Source of the DNA: Pseudomonadota bacterium
Lineage (GTDB): Bacteria; Desulfobacterota; Desulfovibrionia; Desulfovibrionales; Desulfomicrobiaceae
Assembly (NCBI GenBank): GCA_018902545.1
Contig: JAHIQM010000020.1
Location: 1-64,000, forward strand
Direction: 5' to 3'
Length of the DNA: 64,000 nt
Shown: one piece after another, positions 26,340 through 35,154 of the stretch
Numbering within the stretch: the stretch's first letter is position 1
How the letters are laid out: every line of letters starts with the position of its first letter
The notes under the pieces: generated by a model
Seen by the model: only the letters and a program-made list of their open reading frames with translations
What the model was told of the DNA's origin: nothing
Database searches by the model: none
Position numbers and translations under genes: made by a program

Positions 26340-26449
26340 GATAAATCTCCAGTTTGTTGGTTATGTGGTTTTGAAAAGTAAGCATTGAGTTCAAATTAGC
26401 AATGAATCGTCAGCGATTTGGTCGGTTGAGATGTCTGAATAACTGCCTG

Positions 26450-26680
26450 TTAGAGTATGGATTTTAGGTTTGTGTATTCCTCGATGGTGATCTCGCCCCT
26501 GGCAAGCCGCAATTTCAAAATTTCCAGGGAGTCGGACCTGTCGGCGGCGGAGTTCCCGTCGCGGCGATTCCTGAGACCCTTCCAGACCAGCGTGGCCAGG
26601 ATCACCAGAATCAGAAGGCCCCAGAAGGAGTGTCCCATCATCCACCCTCCGAGCCATGGGTGCGTTCCGCATATCCACAT
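26450..26680 (-). CDS. Small SHOCT-domain membrane protein
   Basis: The 76-residue protein has a Trp/Met-rich N-terminus, one membrane helix (about 17-35: FWGLLILVILATLVWKGL) and a C-terminal SHOCT motif (SLEILKLRLARGEITIEEYTNLKSIL), a short oligomerisation domain. GGAGGAAACATC precedes the ATG. Its start lies about 30 nt downstream of the predicted sigma-54 transcription start, making it the first gene of the zraP-like operon. SHOCT proteins of this size often accompany metal-resistance genes; the exact role is unknown. Confidence 0.85.
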   Translation of the reverse strand: MWICGTHPWLGGWMMGHSFWGLLILVILATLVWKGLRNRRDGNSAADRSDSLEILKLRLARGEITIEEYTNLKSIL

Positions 26681-26723
26681 GATGTTTCCTCCACATTTGT
26701 TTTGTCATCGTTCAGCTAGACTA

Positions 26724-26740
26724 AAGCAAGGGCCGTGCCA
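26724..26740 (-). promoter_or_regulatory. Sigma-54 promoter of the SHOCT-zraP-like operon
   Basis: On the minus strand TGGCAC (26735-26740), five nt and TTGCTT (26724-26729) match the sigma-54 -24/-12 consensus (TGGCAC-N5-TTGCW) at every defined position. The neighbouring gene pair encodes a sensor kinase and a sigma-54 activator, so ZraR-like activation is the natural expectation. Confidence 0.85.
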
Positions 26741-26849
26741 GAACACACTTTCTTTTTATCTTGCTGAAATACAACGTTTTTATTTAATTTCACTGAGATT
26801 GTGCGGAGTGGATGCCTTTGGTGCGGGTAAAGATGTGACAGTGTTCTGG
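26738..26849. promoter_or_regulatory. 9-bp inverted repeats flanking the zra intergenic region
   Basis: CCAGAACAC (26738-26746) and GTGTTCTGG (26841-26849) are exact inverted copies about 94 bp apart. The first overlaps the -24 box of the minus-strand sigma-54 promoter; the second occupies the equivalent place before the kinase gene, where the -12 element is not preserved. They may be activator sites or remnants of symmetric promoters. Confidence 0.45.
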
Positions 26850-26893
26850 ACAATATGGGTAAAACGGTTACAGGTTGGGCCGAGAGGTCACTT

Positions 26894-28654
26894 ATGAACA
26901 TGCATGCAGATAAAACGAAGAGGACGAGGATCAATCCGTGGCTGGTGGCGGGGCTGACAGTCATTCTTGGGCTTGCGGTGTCAGTTTTCGCGGTGCGCAA
27001 CGTCCAGCGCGAGAAAGAGCACATGGTCCAGAACTATCTGGAGCACGCCGAGGCCCTGTTCTGGGCGCTGGAGGCCGGAACCCGCATCGGCATGGGCATG
27101 CACGGCAGTGCGGGCTATTTTCAGTCTCTGGTGGAGGAAACGGCCAAGCAGCATGGCATCGTCTATCTGGCCGTGACCGATGCCAAGGGGCTCGTCTTGG
27201 CTCACAGCGACGCTGCCCGGGTCGGGTCGGTTCTTCATCCCCCGGAGGCCATGTCCGCTCGGTCTCTGAGCGAAGAGCGGCAGGGGCATTTTCAGGATAC
27301 GGAAGACAGGCGGGTTTTTGAGGTGTATAAAAAATTTGCGCCGTTGCCGGGGGTTCATCACTCCATGTGGTGCCCGCCCCGCAACGGGGGCATGGCCGTA
27401 ATGGGTATGATGCAGTCCCGGGTGCAAGGCGAGGACAACCATGATCCGTCCGTCATCTTTCTCGGTTTGGATGTGAGCCCCCTGGAGGAGGCCGTGGCCG
27501 GCGAACTGCGCACCAGCGTGTTGATCGCAGTGCTCGTGCTGCTCATGGGGCTGGGCGGTTTTGCTTCGCTTTTCTGGGCCCAGCATTACCGCCTCTCCCG
27601 GCGCCAGTTGCGGGACACCCAGGCCTTCGCCTCGGAGGTGGTGAGGTGTCTGCCCCTGGGTCTGCTCAGCACCGATCCCGATGGGCGCGTGGTCCTGTCC
27701 AACGGTGCCGCGTCGGCCCTCCTCGGGCTGGATAAGGATGCCATGCCGGGCATGCTTCTGGAGGGCCTCGGAGGCGTGGATTGGAACGGGATCATGGCCG
27801 GGCTGGCAGACAAGGGCACGGTGCTCGAACGTGAAGTGACCCTCGTCGCAGGACCGGGTAAACGGGTTCCGGTCAATCTGGGTGCGTCCCGCATCGTCAC
27901 GAGCGACGACGACTTCCTGGGCTATCTCTTTTTGCTGCGCGATCTGGGTGAAATCCGCCGCCTGCAGGAGCAGGTCCGACGCAACGAGCGCCTGACTGCC
28001 CTGGGCAACCTGGCTGCCGGGGTGGCCCATGAGATCAGAAATCCGCTTAGCTCCATCAAGGGCTTTGCCACCTACCTTGCCGGCAAGGTGCAGGGGCAGG
28101 ACAAGGACGCGGCGCGGGCCATGATCCAGGAAACGGACCGCCTGAACCGCGTGGTTTCGGAGTTGCTGGAGTTCGCCCGGCCCGGCGAGATGAACCTGCG
28201 CGACGAGGATCTGGCGCAGGTCGTTGAGCGGGCCTTGCGTCTGGTCCGCGCCGACGTGACGGCCAAGGGCGTTGCGGTGCGTTTCGAGCAGGAAGGGACC
28301 TTGCCGCGAGTCCCGCTGGACCCTGAGCGTTTAACCCAGGCGCTCCTCAACCTGTTCCTCAATGCCGTGCAGGCCATGGACCAGGGCGGGACGTTGCGGA
28401 TCACGGCGGCCCCGGAGAATGAAGCCGGGGGCGTGGTCCTGCGCATCGCGGACACGGGCCATGGCATGGCCGCGGAGCTTGTACCGGACATTTTCAACCC
28501 CTACTTCACGACCAAAAGTTCGGGCACGGGCCTGGGCCTGGCCATCGTGCACCGCATCATTGAAGCCCACGGCGGCGAGATCAAGGTGGACAGCGTTGTG
28601 GGCCAGGGCACGGTTTTCACCCTCCTGCTGCCCTCGACCGGGAGGCGGTCATGA
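26894..28654 (+). CDS. zraS: ZraS-like membrane sensor histidine kinase
   Basis: The 586-residue kinase has two membrane helices (about 15-35 and 195-217) enclosing a periplasmic sensor of about 160 residues that includes a Met/Cys/His-containing stretch (MWCPPRNGGMAVMGMMQ), a plausible metal site. A PAS domain follows, then the H-box AAGVAHEIRNPLSSIKG and an ATPase domain with N box, DTGHGMAAE and GTGLGLAIVHRI. This is the NtrB/ZraS arrangement. The ATG at 26894 has GAGAGGT upstream; an in-frame ATG at 26855 lies too close to the promoter repeat. It overlaps the regulator gene by ATGA. The metal sensed is unproven. Confidence 0.85.
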   Translation: MNMHADKTKRTRINPWLVAGLTVILGLAVSVFAVRNVQREKEHMVQNYLEHAEALFWALEAGTRIGMGMHGSAGYFQSLVEETAKQHGIVYLAVTDAKGLVLAHSDAARVGSVLHPPEAMSARSLSEERQGHFQDTEDRRVFEVYKKFAPLPGVHHSMWCPPRNGGMAVMGMMQSRVQGEDNHDPSVIFLGLDVSPLEEAVAGELRTSVLIAVLVLLMGLGGFASLFWAQHYRLSRRQLRDTQAFASEVVRCLPLGLLSTDPDGRVVLSNGAASALLGLDKDAMPGMLLEGLGGVDWNGIMAGLADKGTVLEREVTLVAGPGKRVPVNLGASRIVTSDDDFLGYLFLLRDLGEIRRLQEQVRRNERLTALGNLAAGVAHEIRNPLSSIKGFATYLAGKVQGQDKDAARAMIQETDRLNRVVSELLEFARPGEMNLRDEDLAQVVERALRLVRADVTAKGVAVRFEQEGTLPRVPLDPERLTQALLNLFLNAVQAMDQGGTLRITAAPENEAGGVVLRIADTGHGMAAELVPDIFNPYFTTKSSGTGLGLAIVHRIIEAHGGEIKVDSVVGQGTVFTLLLPSTGRRS

Positions 28655-30006
28655 AACCATCCAAGATCACCATCCTCATAGTTGACGACGATTCCGGCCA
28701 TCGGGGCATGCTGCGCACCCTGCTGGCCGATTGGGGCTACGTCCCGCATGAAATCGAGAGCGGGGAGGCTGCCGTGTCGCTGTGCCGGGAGCGAGCCTTT
28801 GACCTTATCCTCATGGATGTGCGCATGGCCGGAATTACCGGCATCGAGGCATTAAAGGAGATCAAGGCCTACAATCCCGCCATCCCCATCCTGATCATGA
28901 CCGCCTATTCCAATGTGGAAACAGCGGTGGAGGCCATCAAGGCCGGGGCCTACGACTATCTGACCAAGCCCTTGGACTTCGACGACCTGCGCCTGACCCT
29001 GGACCGGGCCCTGGATCATGCGGCCCTGCGCGACGAGAACAAGGCCCTGCGCCAGACCTTGTCCGCGTCCTTCGATCCCGGCGGGATCATCGGCCAAAGT
29101 CCGGCCATGCACCGGCTCATGGAGATGCTGGCCACCATAGCCCCATCCGAGGCCACGATCATGGTTACCGGTGAGTCAGGTACGGGCAAGGAGCTCATTG
29201 CCCGGGCCGTCCACGTTAACAGCCCGCGTCGCAAGGGGCCCTACGTTGCCGTGAACTGCGCGGCTCTGACCGAGACTCTGCTCGAATCCGAGCTCTTCGG
29301 TCATGAAAAGGGTGCCTTCACCGGAGCCGATCGGCGGCGGGAGGGGCGCTTTCTGGCTGCCGACAAGGGGACCATCTTTCTGGACGAGATAGGTGAGATG
29401 CCCCTGTCCATGCAGGTCAAGCTCTTGCGTGTCATTCAGGAACGCGAAATCCAGCGCGTGGGCGGGGACCAGACTATTAAAGTCGATGTGCGCATTGTGA
29501 CCGCTACCAACCGCGACCTTCTGGCCGAGGTGGAGGCGGGGCGCTTTCGTCAGGACCTCTACTACCGTCTGAATGTGGTCGCCCTGGCCCTGCCCTCTCT
29601 GCGCGAACGCGAGGAGGATATTCCGCTTTTGGCTTCGCATTTTCTGGGCAAGTTTGCCTCCAAGAACGGCAAGCGCATCAAGGGCTTTACCCCAGAGGCC
29701 ATGGATCGCCTGCTCAAGCACCATTGGCCAGGCAACGTGCGGGAACTCGAGAACGCAGTGGAGCGGGCCGTGGTCCTGGCGCGGGGCGACTACGTCAGCG
29801 AGCGCGAGTTGCCGCCCGCATTGTCCGGTGGGACGGGGGAGGGCAGATCGGAGGGCGGATTCGCCAATCTGACCCTGGAGGAATTGGAGCGTCTGGCCAT
29901 TCTGGACGCCCTGGACGCGGCCGGAGGGAACAAGAGCGAGGCCGCCCGCCGCCTGGGCATCACCAGAAAGACCATGCACGCCAAATTGGCCAAGTACGGA
30001 GAGTGA
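28651..30006 (+). CDS. zraR: ZraR-like sigma-54-dependent response regulator
   Basis: The 451-residue NtrC-type activator has a receiver domain (DDD at 12-14, phospho-acceptor Asp56 in LMDVRMAG, Lys in LTKPLDF), an AAA+ domain (Walker A GESGTGKE, the sigma-54 contact loop GAFTGA, Walker B IFLDEIGEM) and a Fis-type HTH (NKSEAARRLGITRKTMHAKLAK). It would drive the sigma-54 promoter at 26.7 kb. It is coupled to the kinase gene by ATGA and is followed 9 bp later by a bidirectional terminator. ZraR is the best named relative given the ZraP-like target. Confidence 0.88.
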   Translation: MKPSKITILIVDDDSGHRGMLRTLLADWGYVPHEIESGEAAVSLCRERAFDLILMDVRMAGITGIEALKEIKAYNPAIPILIMTAYSNVETAVEAIKAGAYDYLTKPLDFDDLRLTLDRALDHAALRDENKALRQTLSASFDPGGIIGQSPAMHRLMEMLATIAPSEATIMVTGESGTGKELIARAVHVNSPRRKGPYVAVNCAALTETLLESELFGHEKGAFTGADRRREGRFLAADKGTIFLDEIGEMPLSMQVKLLRVIQEREIQRVGGDQTIKVDVRIVTATNRDLLAEVEAGRFRQDLYYRLNVVALALPSLREREEDIPLLASHFLGKFASKNGKRIKGFTPEAMDRLLKHHWPGNVRELENAVERAVVLARGDYVSERELPPALSGGTGEGRSEGGFANLTLEELERLAILDALDAAGGNKSEAARRLGITRKTMHAKLAKYGE

Positions 30007-30014
30007 AAAACGCG

Positions 30015-30044
30015 AAAACCCCGGGTCCTCGGACCTGGGGTTTT
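30015..30044. terminator. Bidirectional terminator between zraR and codA
   Basis: AAAACCCC (30015-30022) pairs with GGGGTTTT (30037-30044), enclosing an inner GGTCC/GGACC stem. It can end transcripts of both convergent genes. Confidence 0.8.
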
Positions 30045-30072
30045 CACATTCGATGATTGGGCCTGGTCCTGT

Positions 30073-31341
30073 TTACGTAAAATCCACCAACTCCTCGCCC
30101 TCTCCCAGATCCACACTCGCCATAACCTCCGGGGTCTTGCTGATAACCTTGCCTCGGCGGATGACCCACAGCCGAGCCGGGCGCAGGCGCAGGGCTTCGA
30201 GTTCGCTTGCAGCCTGCAGGATGACCATGTCCGCGTTGCAGCCGGGTTCAAGTCCGTAACCTTCCAGTCCCATGGTCTTGGCGCCGTTCACGGTCACGGC
30301 CGCGAACATCTTCTTCAAGCCGTCCACGCCGGTCATGTGCAGGGCATGCGCGCCCATGTGTGCCACTTCCAGCATGTCGTGGCTGCCCATGGGATACCAG
30401 GGGTCCATGATGTCGTCGTGGCCGAAGGCCACGTTGATCCCTAAGTTCATCAGCTCCGGCACGCGCATGAGCCCTCGCCGCTTGGGATACGTGTCGTGAC
30501 GTCCCTGCAAATTCATGTTCACCAGCGGGTTGCACACGCAGTGCATTCCCGCTTCGGCCATGAGCGGCAACAGCTTCGACACATAATAATTGTCCATGGA
30601 GTGCATGCTGGTCAGGTGTGAGCCCGTGACCCGGCCCTGCAGCCCCAGCCGCTGCGTCTCAAACGCCAGGCTCTCCACATGTCGGGAAAGCGGATCATCG
30701 GACTCGTCGCAGTGCATGTCGACCATGAGTCCGCGCCTGGCTGCGATCTCGCACAGCACCCGCACCGACTCACGGCCCTGGTCCATGGTACGCTCAAAAT
30801 GCGGGATGCCGCCGACCACGTCCACGCCCTTGTCCAGGGCCCGCTCCAGCAGTTCCACCCCGCGCGGGGCGCGCAGTACCCCGTCCTGGGGAAAGGCCAC
30901 CAGCTGGATGTCCACGAAATCCTTCATCTCTTCGCGCACTTCGAGCAGCACGTCCACGGCCATGAGACTCGGGTCCGTCGTGTCCACATGCGTGCGGATG
31001 GCCAGATTGCCCTTGGCCACACTCCAGCGCAGCAACTTCAAAGCTCGATCCTTGATAGCCTGGGGCGTGAGGTTCGGTTTGAGCTCGCCCCAAATACGAA
31101 TCCCCTCCAGCAACGTGCCCGTCTCGTTCCGGCGCGGCAGCCCCGCCGACAGGGTCGCGTCCATATGAAAATGGCTGTCCACAAACGGCGGGGTCACAAG
31201 ATATCCCTTGGCGTCAATGACCTGCGCAGCCTTGGCCTTGATATTCGGCTCAACCGCAACAATCCGGCCATCCTTGCAGCCAATCTCGGTCAGCGCCTCC
31301 TCCCCAGGCAGGGCGGCGTTGATGATAAGCAGATCCAGCAT
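30073..31341 (-). CDS. codA: Cytosine deaminase (amidohydrolase family)
   Basis: The 422-residue metal-dependent hydrolase is of the CodA type, converting cytosine to uracil. The metal site is visible: HFHMD (strand 1 HxH), HCDESDD and FGHDDIMDPWYPMGSHDMLEVA, the last close to the CodA block around the catalytic Asp. ERTMDQG and AMHxD-type spacing also fit. ATG 31341 has GAGGTG upstream; an in-frame GTG 9 bp earlier is possible. It lies downstream of the nucleoside importer genes on the same strand, separated by a duplicated hairpin repeat, which suggests nucleobase salvage. Related guanine or isoguanine deaminase activity cannot be excluded. Confidence 0.85.
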   Translation of the reverse strand: MLDLLIINAALPGEEALTEIGCKDGRIVAVEPNIKAKAAQVIDAKGYLVTPPFVDSHFHMDATLSAGLPRRNETGTLLEGIRIWGELKPNLTPQAIKDRALKLLRWSVAKGNLAIRTHVDTTDPSLMAVDVLLEVREEMKDFVDIQLVAFPQDGVLRAPRGVELLERALDKGVDVVGGIPHFERTMDQGRESVRVLCEIAARRGLMVDMHCDESDDPLSRHVESLAFETQRLGLQGRVTGSHLTSMHSMDNYYVSKLLPLMAEAGMHCVCNPLVNMNLQGRHDTYPKRRGLMRVPELMNLGINVAFGHDDIMDPWYPMGSHDMLEVAHMGAHALHMTGVDGLKKMFAAVTVNGAKTMGLEGYGLEPGCNADMVILQAASELEALRLRPARLWVIRRGKVISKTPEVMASVDLGEGEELVDFT

Positions 31342-31364
31342 ATCGATCACCTCGTTTTAAGAGT

Positions 31365-31450
31365 GCCTCCGGCGGGCAGGGGGTGACCCCCTGCACCCCA
31401 TAGTCGGGTCAAGGGACGAGTCCCTTGCGGGGTGTGGGGCGGAGCCCCGC
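31365..31450. repeat. GC-rich hairpin repeat, copy 1
   Basis: This 86-bp unit starts GCCTCCGGCGGGCAGG and ends GGAGCCCCGC. It contains three hairpins: GCAGGGGG/CCCCCTGC, AAGGGA/TCCCTT and GGGGC/GCCCC. It matches copy 2 over most of its length. Confidence 0.85.
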
Positions 31451-31481
31451 TTCTTTTACCCCAGAGTACCTATTTAAGAAA

Positions 31482-31580
31482 GCCTCCGGCGGGCAGGACT
31501 CGTCCCCCGGGGATGATCCCCTGCACCCCCTAATCGGGTCAAGGGGCGCGCCCCTTGCGGGGTGCGGGGCAGCGCCCCGC
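31482..31580. repeat. GC-rich hairpin repeat, copy 2
   Basis: This 99-bp unit is a second copy of the preceding element with an extra 13 or so bases after the shared start. The middle hairpin is AAGGGG/CCCCTT where copy 1 has AAGGGA/TCCCTT, so one base pair has changed on both sides. It lies just after the permease stop at 31594. Confidence 0.85.
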
Positions 31581-31593
31581 ATTTCTTCCCTCT

Positions 31594-32535
31594 CTACCTC
31601 TCACCCTTGCGGAAGGGAACCAGCAAGGCCTTGGGGTAGGCGGCTTTGCGGGACATGGTGATGAGGGCGAGGATGGAGCAGAGGTAGGGGAGCATCAGGT
31701 AGAACTGGTATGGGATGGCGGAGATGGATTGTTGCTGTACGCGCATCTGGATGGCGTCGAAGGCGGCGAAGAGGAGCGCGCCGAGGAGCGCCTTGCCGGG
31801 TTTCCAGGAGGAGAAGACGACGAGCGCGATGCAGATCCAGCCGCGTCCGTTGACCATGCCGATGTAGAAGGCGTCGAAGGCGGCGAGCGTCAGGAAGGCG
31901 CCGCCCACGGCCATGAAGGCGGAGCCGACCATGACAGCGCCGGTGCGCAGGCCCAGGACCGAGAGGCCTTGGGCTTCGGCGGCCAGCGGGTTTTCGCCGA
32001 CCATGCGCAGGGCCAGGCCAAGGGGGGTGCGCAGCAGTACGTAGGCGGTGACGCCGACCAGGATGAAGGCCAGGAGTGTGAGCGCGGTCTGGCTGAAGAG
32101 GACCGGGCCGATGAAGGGCAGGGTGGAGAGCACGGGGATGTCGAGCGGCGCAAAGGGGACGATCTTGGGCGGGGTGGTGACCTGCGGCAGGACCATGCGG
32201 AAGACAAAAGAGCTCAGGCTTACGCCGAGCATGGTGATGCCAAGGCCAGTGACGTGCTGGGACAGGCCCAGATGGACGGTGAAGACGGCATGCAGGAGGC
32301 CGAGGGCCGCGCCGACGCAGGCGGCGAAGAGGACTCCGCCCCACAGGGTGCCGCCGAGGAAGACCCAGGTCCAGCCGGACATGCACCCTGCGGCCATGAT
32401 GCCCTCGATGCCAAGGTTCAGTACTCCGGCCCGCTCGCAGATCAGTTCGCCCATGGTGCCGAAGATGAGCGGGGTGGCCATGCGCACCATCGCCAGCCAG
32501 AATCCGGTTTCGAGAAAAAGGGAGAGGATGTCCAT
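31594..32535 (-). CDS. Nucleoside ABC importer, membrane subunit 2
   Basis: The 313-residue inner-membrane permease is of the branched-chain/ribose-like type II class that partners BMP-family binding proteins (YufQ/NupC-like). Typical blocks are ATPLIFGTMGELICERAGVLNLGIEGIMAAG at the N-terminus and the cytoplasmic coupling segment PLGLALRMVGENPLAAEAQGLSVLGLR. About eight to ten helices. It starts 1 bp after the stop of the other permease gene. It is followed by the duplicated repeat, then codA. Confidence 0.88.
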   Translation of the reverse strand: MDILSLFLETGFWLAMVRMATPLIFGTMGELICERAGVLNLGIEGIMAAGCMSGWTWVFLGGTLWGGVLFAACVGAALGLLHAVFTVHLGLSQHVTGLGITMLGVSLSSFVFRMVLPQVTTPPKIVPFAPLDIPVLSTLPFIGPVLFSQTALTLLAFILVGVTAYVLLRTPLGLALRMVGENPLAAEAQGLSVLGLRTGAVMVGSAFMAVGGAFLTLAAFDAFYIGMVNGRGWICIALVVFSSWKPGKALLGALLFAAFDAIQMRVQQQSISAIPYQFYLMLPYLCSILALITMSRKAAYPKALLVPFRKGER

Positions 32536-32536
32536 G

Positions 32537-33586
32537 TTATTTCCAGCGGATGCGGTAGCGGGTCAGAAACATGGCCAGGAGCACCATGAGCAGGCACACG
32601 GCCGTGGTCACGTCAGCGATATAGTTGGAGATATTGATGGCGCGGCTCATGGAGTCGGCTCCGATGTAGATGACGGCGATGAATATGGCCGAGAGGACCA
32701 CGCCCAAGGGGTGCAGGGCGGCCAGCATGGCCACGACGATGCCGGAATAGCCGAAGCCGGGGGACAGATCGAGGGTCAGGTAGCCCTTGACGCCGCAAAG
32801 TTCGCTGACCCCGGCCATGGCCGCGAGGCCGCCGCTCAGGAGCGCGGTGCGGATGATGGTGGCCCGCACCGGCATCCCGGCGAATGTGCTGGCTTTGAGG
32901 CTCGCGCCGACTGCGCGGATTTCAAAGCCCCAAATGGTGAAACGCATCATCCACCACATAAGGAGGGCGCAGGCCAGGGCCAGGATAAAGCCCAGGTGCA
33001 GGCTCGATTTGGGGACAAGGATGGGCAGCATGGCCTGGTCGATGACGGGCGCGGCCTGAGGCCAGCCCATGGCCATGGGATCTTTCCAGGGGCCGAAGAC
33101 CAGCCAGTTGACGACCAGCAGGACCACGAAGTTGAGCAGCAGAGTGGTGACCACCTCGTCGGCCTTGAGCTGTGTCTTGAGCCAGGTCGGAATCAGCAGA
33201 AACAGCCCTCCGGCCAATGCTCCGGTCAGAAAGAGAAAGGGGATCATGAGCCATGCGGGCAGGGTGATGAGGCCCGTGCCGAGCCAGGTGGCCATGCAGG
33301 CTCCGACGTAGAACTGGCCTTCGCCGCCGATGTTCCAGAGCTTGGCCCTGAAGGCCACGGCAACGGCCAGACCGGTGAAGATGAGCGGGGTGGCGCGGGT
33401 CAGGGTTTCGGTCAGGGCGAAGGTTGAGCCCAGGGCCCCTTTGAGGAGCAGCCCCCAGGCGGAAAGCGGCGAGGCCCCGGCCCAGAGGATGAGCCCGGAG
33501 CAGAGCGCCATGGCGATGATGACGGCGAGGAGCGGTGCGCCGACCTGCCAGCCGAGGGCCACGGATTCGCGGGGTTCGAGTCTCAT
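32537..33586 (-). CDS. Nucleoside ABC importer, membrane subunit 1
   Basis: The 349-residue permease is YufP/NupB-like, with about ten helices. The segment RATPLIFTGLAVAVAFRAKLWNIGGEGQ is the conserved N-terminal block of this subunit, and IRAVGASLKASTFAGMPVRATII is the ATPase-coupling region. It overlaps the ATPase gene by 4 bp (ATGA) and nearly abuts the second permease gene, so the three form one operon. It forms the heterodimeric channel with the following permease. Confidence 0.9.
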   Translation of the reverse strand: MRLEPRESVALGWQVGAPLLAVIIAMALCSGLILWAGASPLSAWGLLLKGALGSTFALTETLTRATPLIFTGLAVAVAFRAKLWNIGGEGQFYVGACMATWLGTGLITLPAWLMIPFLFLTGALAGGLFLLIPTWLKTQLKADEVVTTLLLNFVVLLVVNWLVFGPWKDPMAMGWPQAAPVIDQAMLPILVPKSSLHLGFILALACALLMWWMMRFTIWGFEIRAVGASLKASTFAGMPVRATIIRTALLSGGLAAMAGVSELCGVKGYLTLDLSPGFGYSGIVVAMLAALHPLGVVLSAIFIAVIYIGADSMSRAINISNYIADVTTAVCLLMVLLAMFLTRYRIRWK

Positions 33587-35109
33587 GCGGCGCCCCGGTG
33601 GTCGAAAGTCTGACCGCTCATCATGAGCCCGAGCCGGGCCCGATCCACGGAGGTGTCTTGCGGCGCGGACAGGCGGCCCTGGTACATGACCTGGATGCGG
33701 TCTGAGAGCTGAAAGAGCTCGTCCAGGTCTTCGGAGATGAGGATCACCCCGGCCCCGCGCCGGGCCGCGTCGAGGAGGTGCTGGTGCACGGCGGCGGTGG
33801 CCCCGACATCGAGGCCCCAGGTCGGCTGGTTGGCCAGGATCAGGTGCGGGCCCTGAGACAGGACGCGGCCCAGGATGAGCTTTTGCATGTTGCCGCCCGA
33901 GAGTTTGCGCACCGGCGCGTCCGGGCCTGCGCAGCGGATGTCGAAGACGTCCATGAGCTGCGCGGCACGGGACGCCAGGGCCTTGAAATTGAGCATGCCG
34001 CGTTTGGAAAAACCGGGCAGGCGATATATCTCTGTGGACAGGTTTTCCATGACCGTCATGTCCGCCACCAGCCCCGTGCCGGTGCGGTCATCGGGCACGC
34101 GGCCCACGCCTGCGCGGATCATGGCTGCCGGGGTGAGGTGGTTCACGGTCTGGCCGCGCAGGACGATGTTGCCGCCTGCAGGCGCGACGAGGCCGGACAA
34201 CAGGTCCGCCAGCAGGGCCTGGCCGTTGCCGGAGACGCCCGCGATGCCGAGGATCTCGTGGGCGCGCACCGAGAGGGTCAGTTCGTTTAGGCTTGCTCCG
34301 CGATCCGGAGCGCTGGCGTTTACGCGGTCCAGAAAGAGGACTTCTTCGCCGTGCGGGTGCGGAGTGCGCGTGGCCTGGGGGATGCTCGCGCCGACCATGG
34401 CCTTGGCCAATTCTTCGGCGGACGTCGCTTTCGTCGAAGTTTCGAGGACCACGCGGCCGTGGCGCAGGACCACGCAGCGGTCGCTGGCGGCCATGACCTC
34501 GCGCAACTTGTGGGTGATGAAGATGACGGACACGCCCTGGTTCACCAGTTCGCGCAGGGTGGCGAAGAGGTGGTCGCTCTCCTGGGGGGTGAGCACGGCT
34601 GTGGGTTCGTCGAGAATGAGGATGCGCGCGTCGCGATACAGCACCTTCAGGATCTCGACCCGTTGCCGTTCGCCCACGGACAGTCCACGTACCATAGCAA
34701 AGGGGTCCACGCGGAGCTGAAAGCGTTCCATGAGCGCGCCCAGCTTGGCTCGGGCGCGGGCCGAGTTGCGGCGGAAACCCCACAGGGGCTCGGTGCCGAG
34801 CATGATGTTTTCGAGCACGGTCATGTTCCCGGCCAGGGTGAAGTGCTGGTGGACCATGCCCACGCCAGCGGTGAGGGCGGCGCGGGGCGATCCTGGTGGC
34901 AGGGCCTCGCCCTGCACTTCCACGGTCCCGCTGTCAGCCACATAATGCCCGAAGAGGATGGACATGAGCGTGGTCTTGCCTGCGCCGTTCTCGCCCAGAA
35001 GAGCCAGCATCTCACCGGCGTTCAAGGTCAGGGAGATGTCGTCGTTGGCCGCAAGGGGGCCGAAATATTTGGTGATGCCGCAAAGTCGCAGCACGGGTGT
35101 ATTGGGCAT
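33583..35109 (-). CDS. Nucleoside ABC importer, double ATPase subunit
   Basis: The 508-residue protein has two ABC domains, like YufO/NupA and RbsA. The first has Walker A GENGAGKTT, signature LSVGERQRVEI and Walker B ILILDEPTA. The second has a degenerate Walker A (GVSGNGQALL) but a signature-like LSGGNMQKLIL, as usual in this class, where only one site is fully active. The ATG follows the binding-protein gene by 45 bp holding a terminator-like hairpin, so ATPase and permeases are probably made at lower levels than the binding protein. Confidence 0.9.
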   Translation of the reverse strand: MPNTPVLRLCGITKYFGPLAANDDISLTLNAGEMLALLGENGAGKTTLMSILFGHYVADSGTVEVQGEALPPGSPRAALTAGVGMVHQHFTLAGNMTVLENIMLGTEPLWGFRRNSARARAKLGALMERFQLRVDPFAMVRGLSVGERQRVEILKVLYRDARILILDEPTAVLTPQESDHLFATLRELVNQGVSVIFITHKLREVMAASDRCVVLRHGRVVLETSTKATSAEELAKAMVGASIPQATRTPHPHGEEVLFLDRVNASAPDRGASLNELTLSVRAHEILGIAGVSGNGQALLADLLSGLVAPAGGNIVLRGQTVNHLTPAAMIRAGVGRVPDDRTGTGLVADMTVMENLSTEIYRLPGFSKRGMLNFKALASRAAQLMDVFDIRCAGPDAPVRKLSGGNMQKLILGRVLSQGPHLILANQPTWGLDVGATAAVHQHLLDAARRGAGVILISEDLDELFQLSDRIQVMYQGRLSAPQDTSVDRARLGLMMSGQTFDHRGAA

Positions 35110-35119
35110 GGTTGACCAG

Positions 35120-35148
35120 AAAAAAGGGGCCGGAGGGTTCCGGCCCCT
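35120..35148 (-). terminator. Intra-operon attenuator between binding-protein and ATPase genes
   Basis: On the minus strand a 10-bp perfect stem (AGGGGCCGGA with TCCGGCCCCT, loop ACCC) is followed by six T residues. It lies 7 bp after the binding-protein stop. Partial termination here would favour the binding protein over the membrane parts and protect its mRNA 3' end. Confidence 0.75.
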
Positions 35149-35154
35149 AAAGGA

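Noticed and set aside
26855-26893. Upstream in-frame ATG for the zraS-like kinase
   Set aside because: It lacks a Shine-Dalgarno and lies within the presumed promoter region; ATG 26894 has GAGAGGT.
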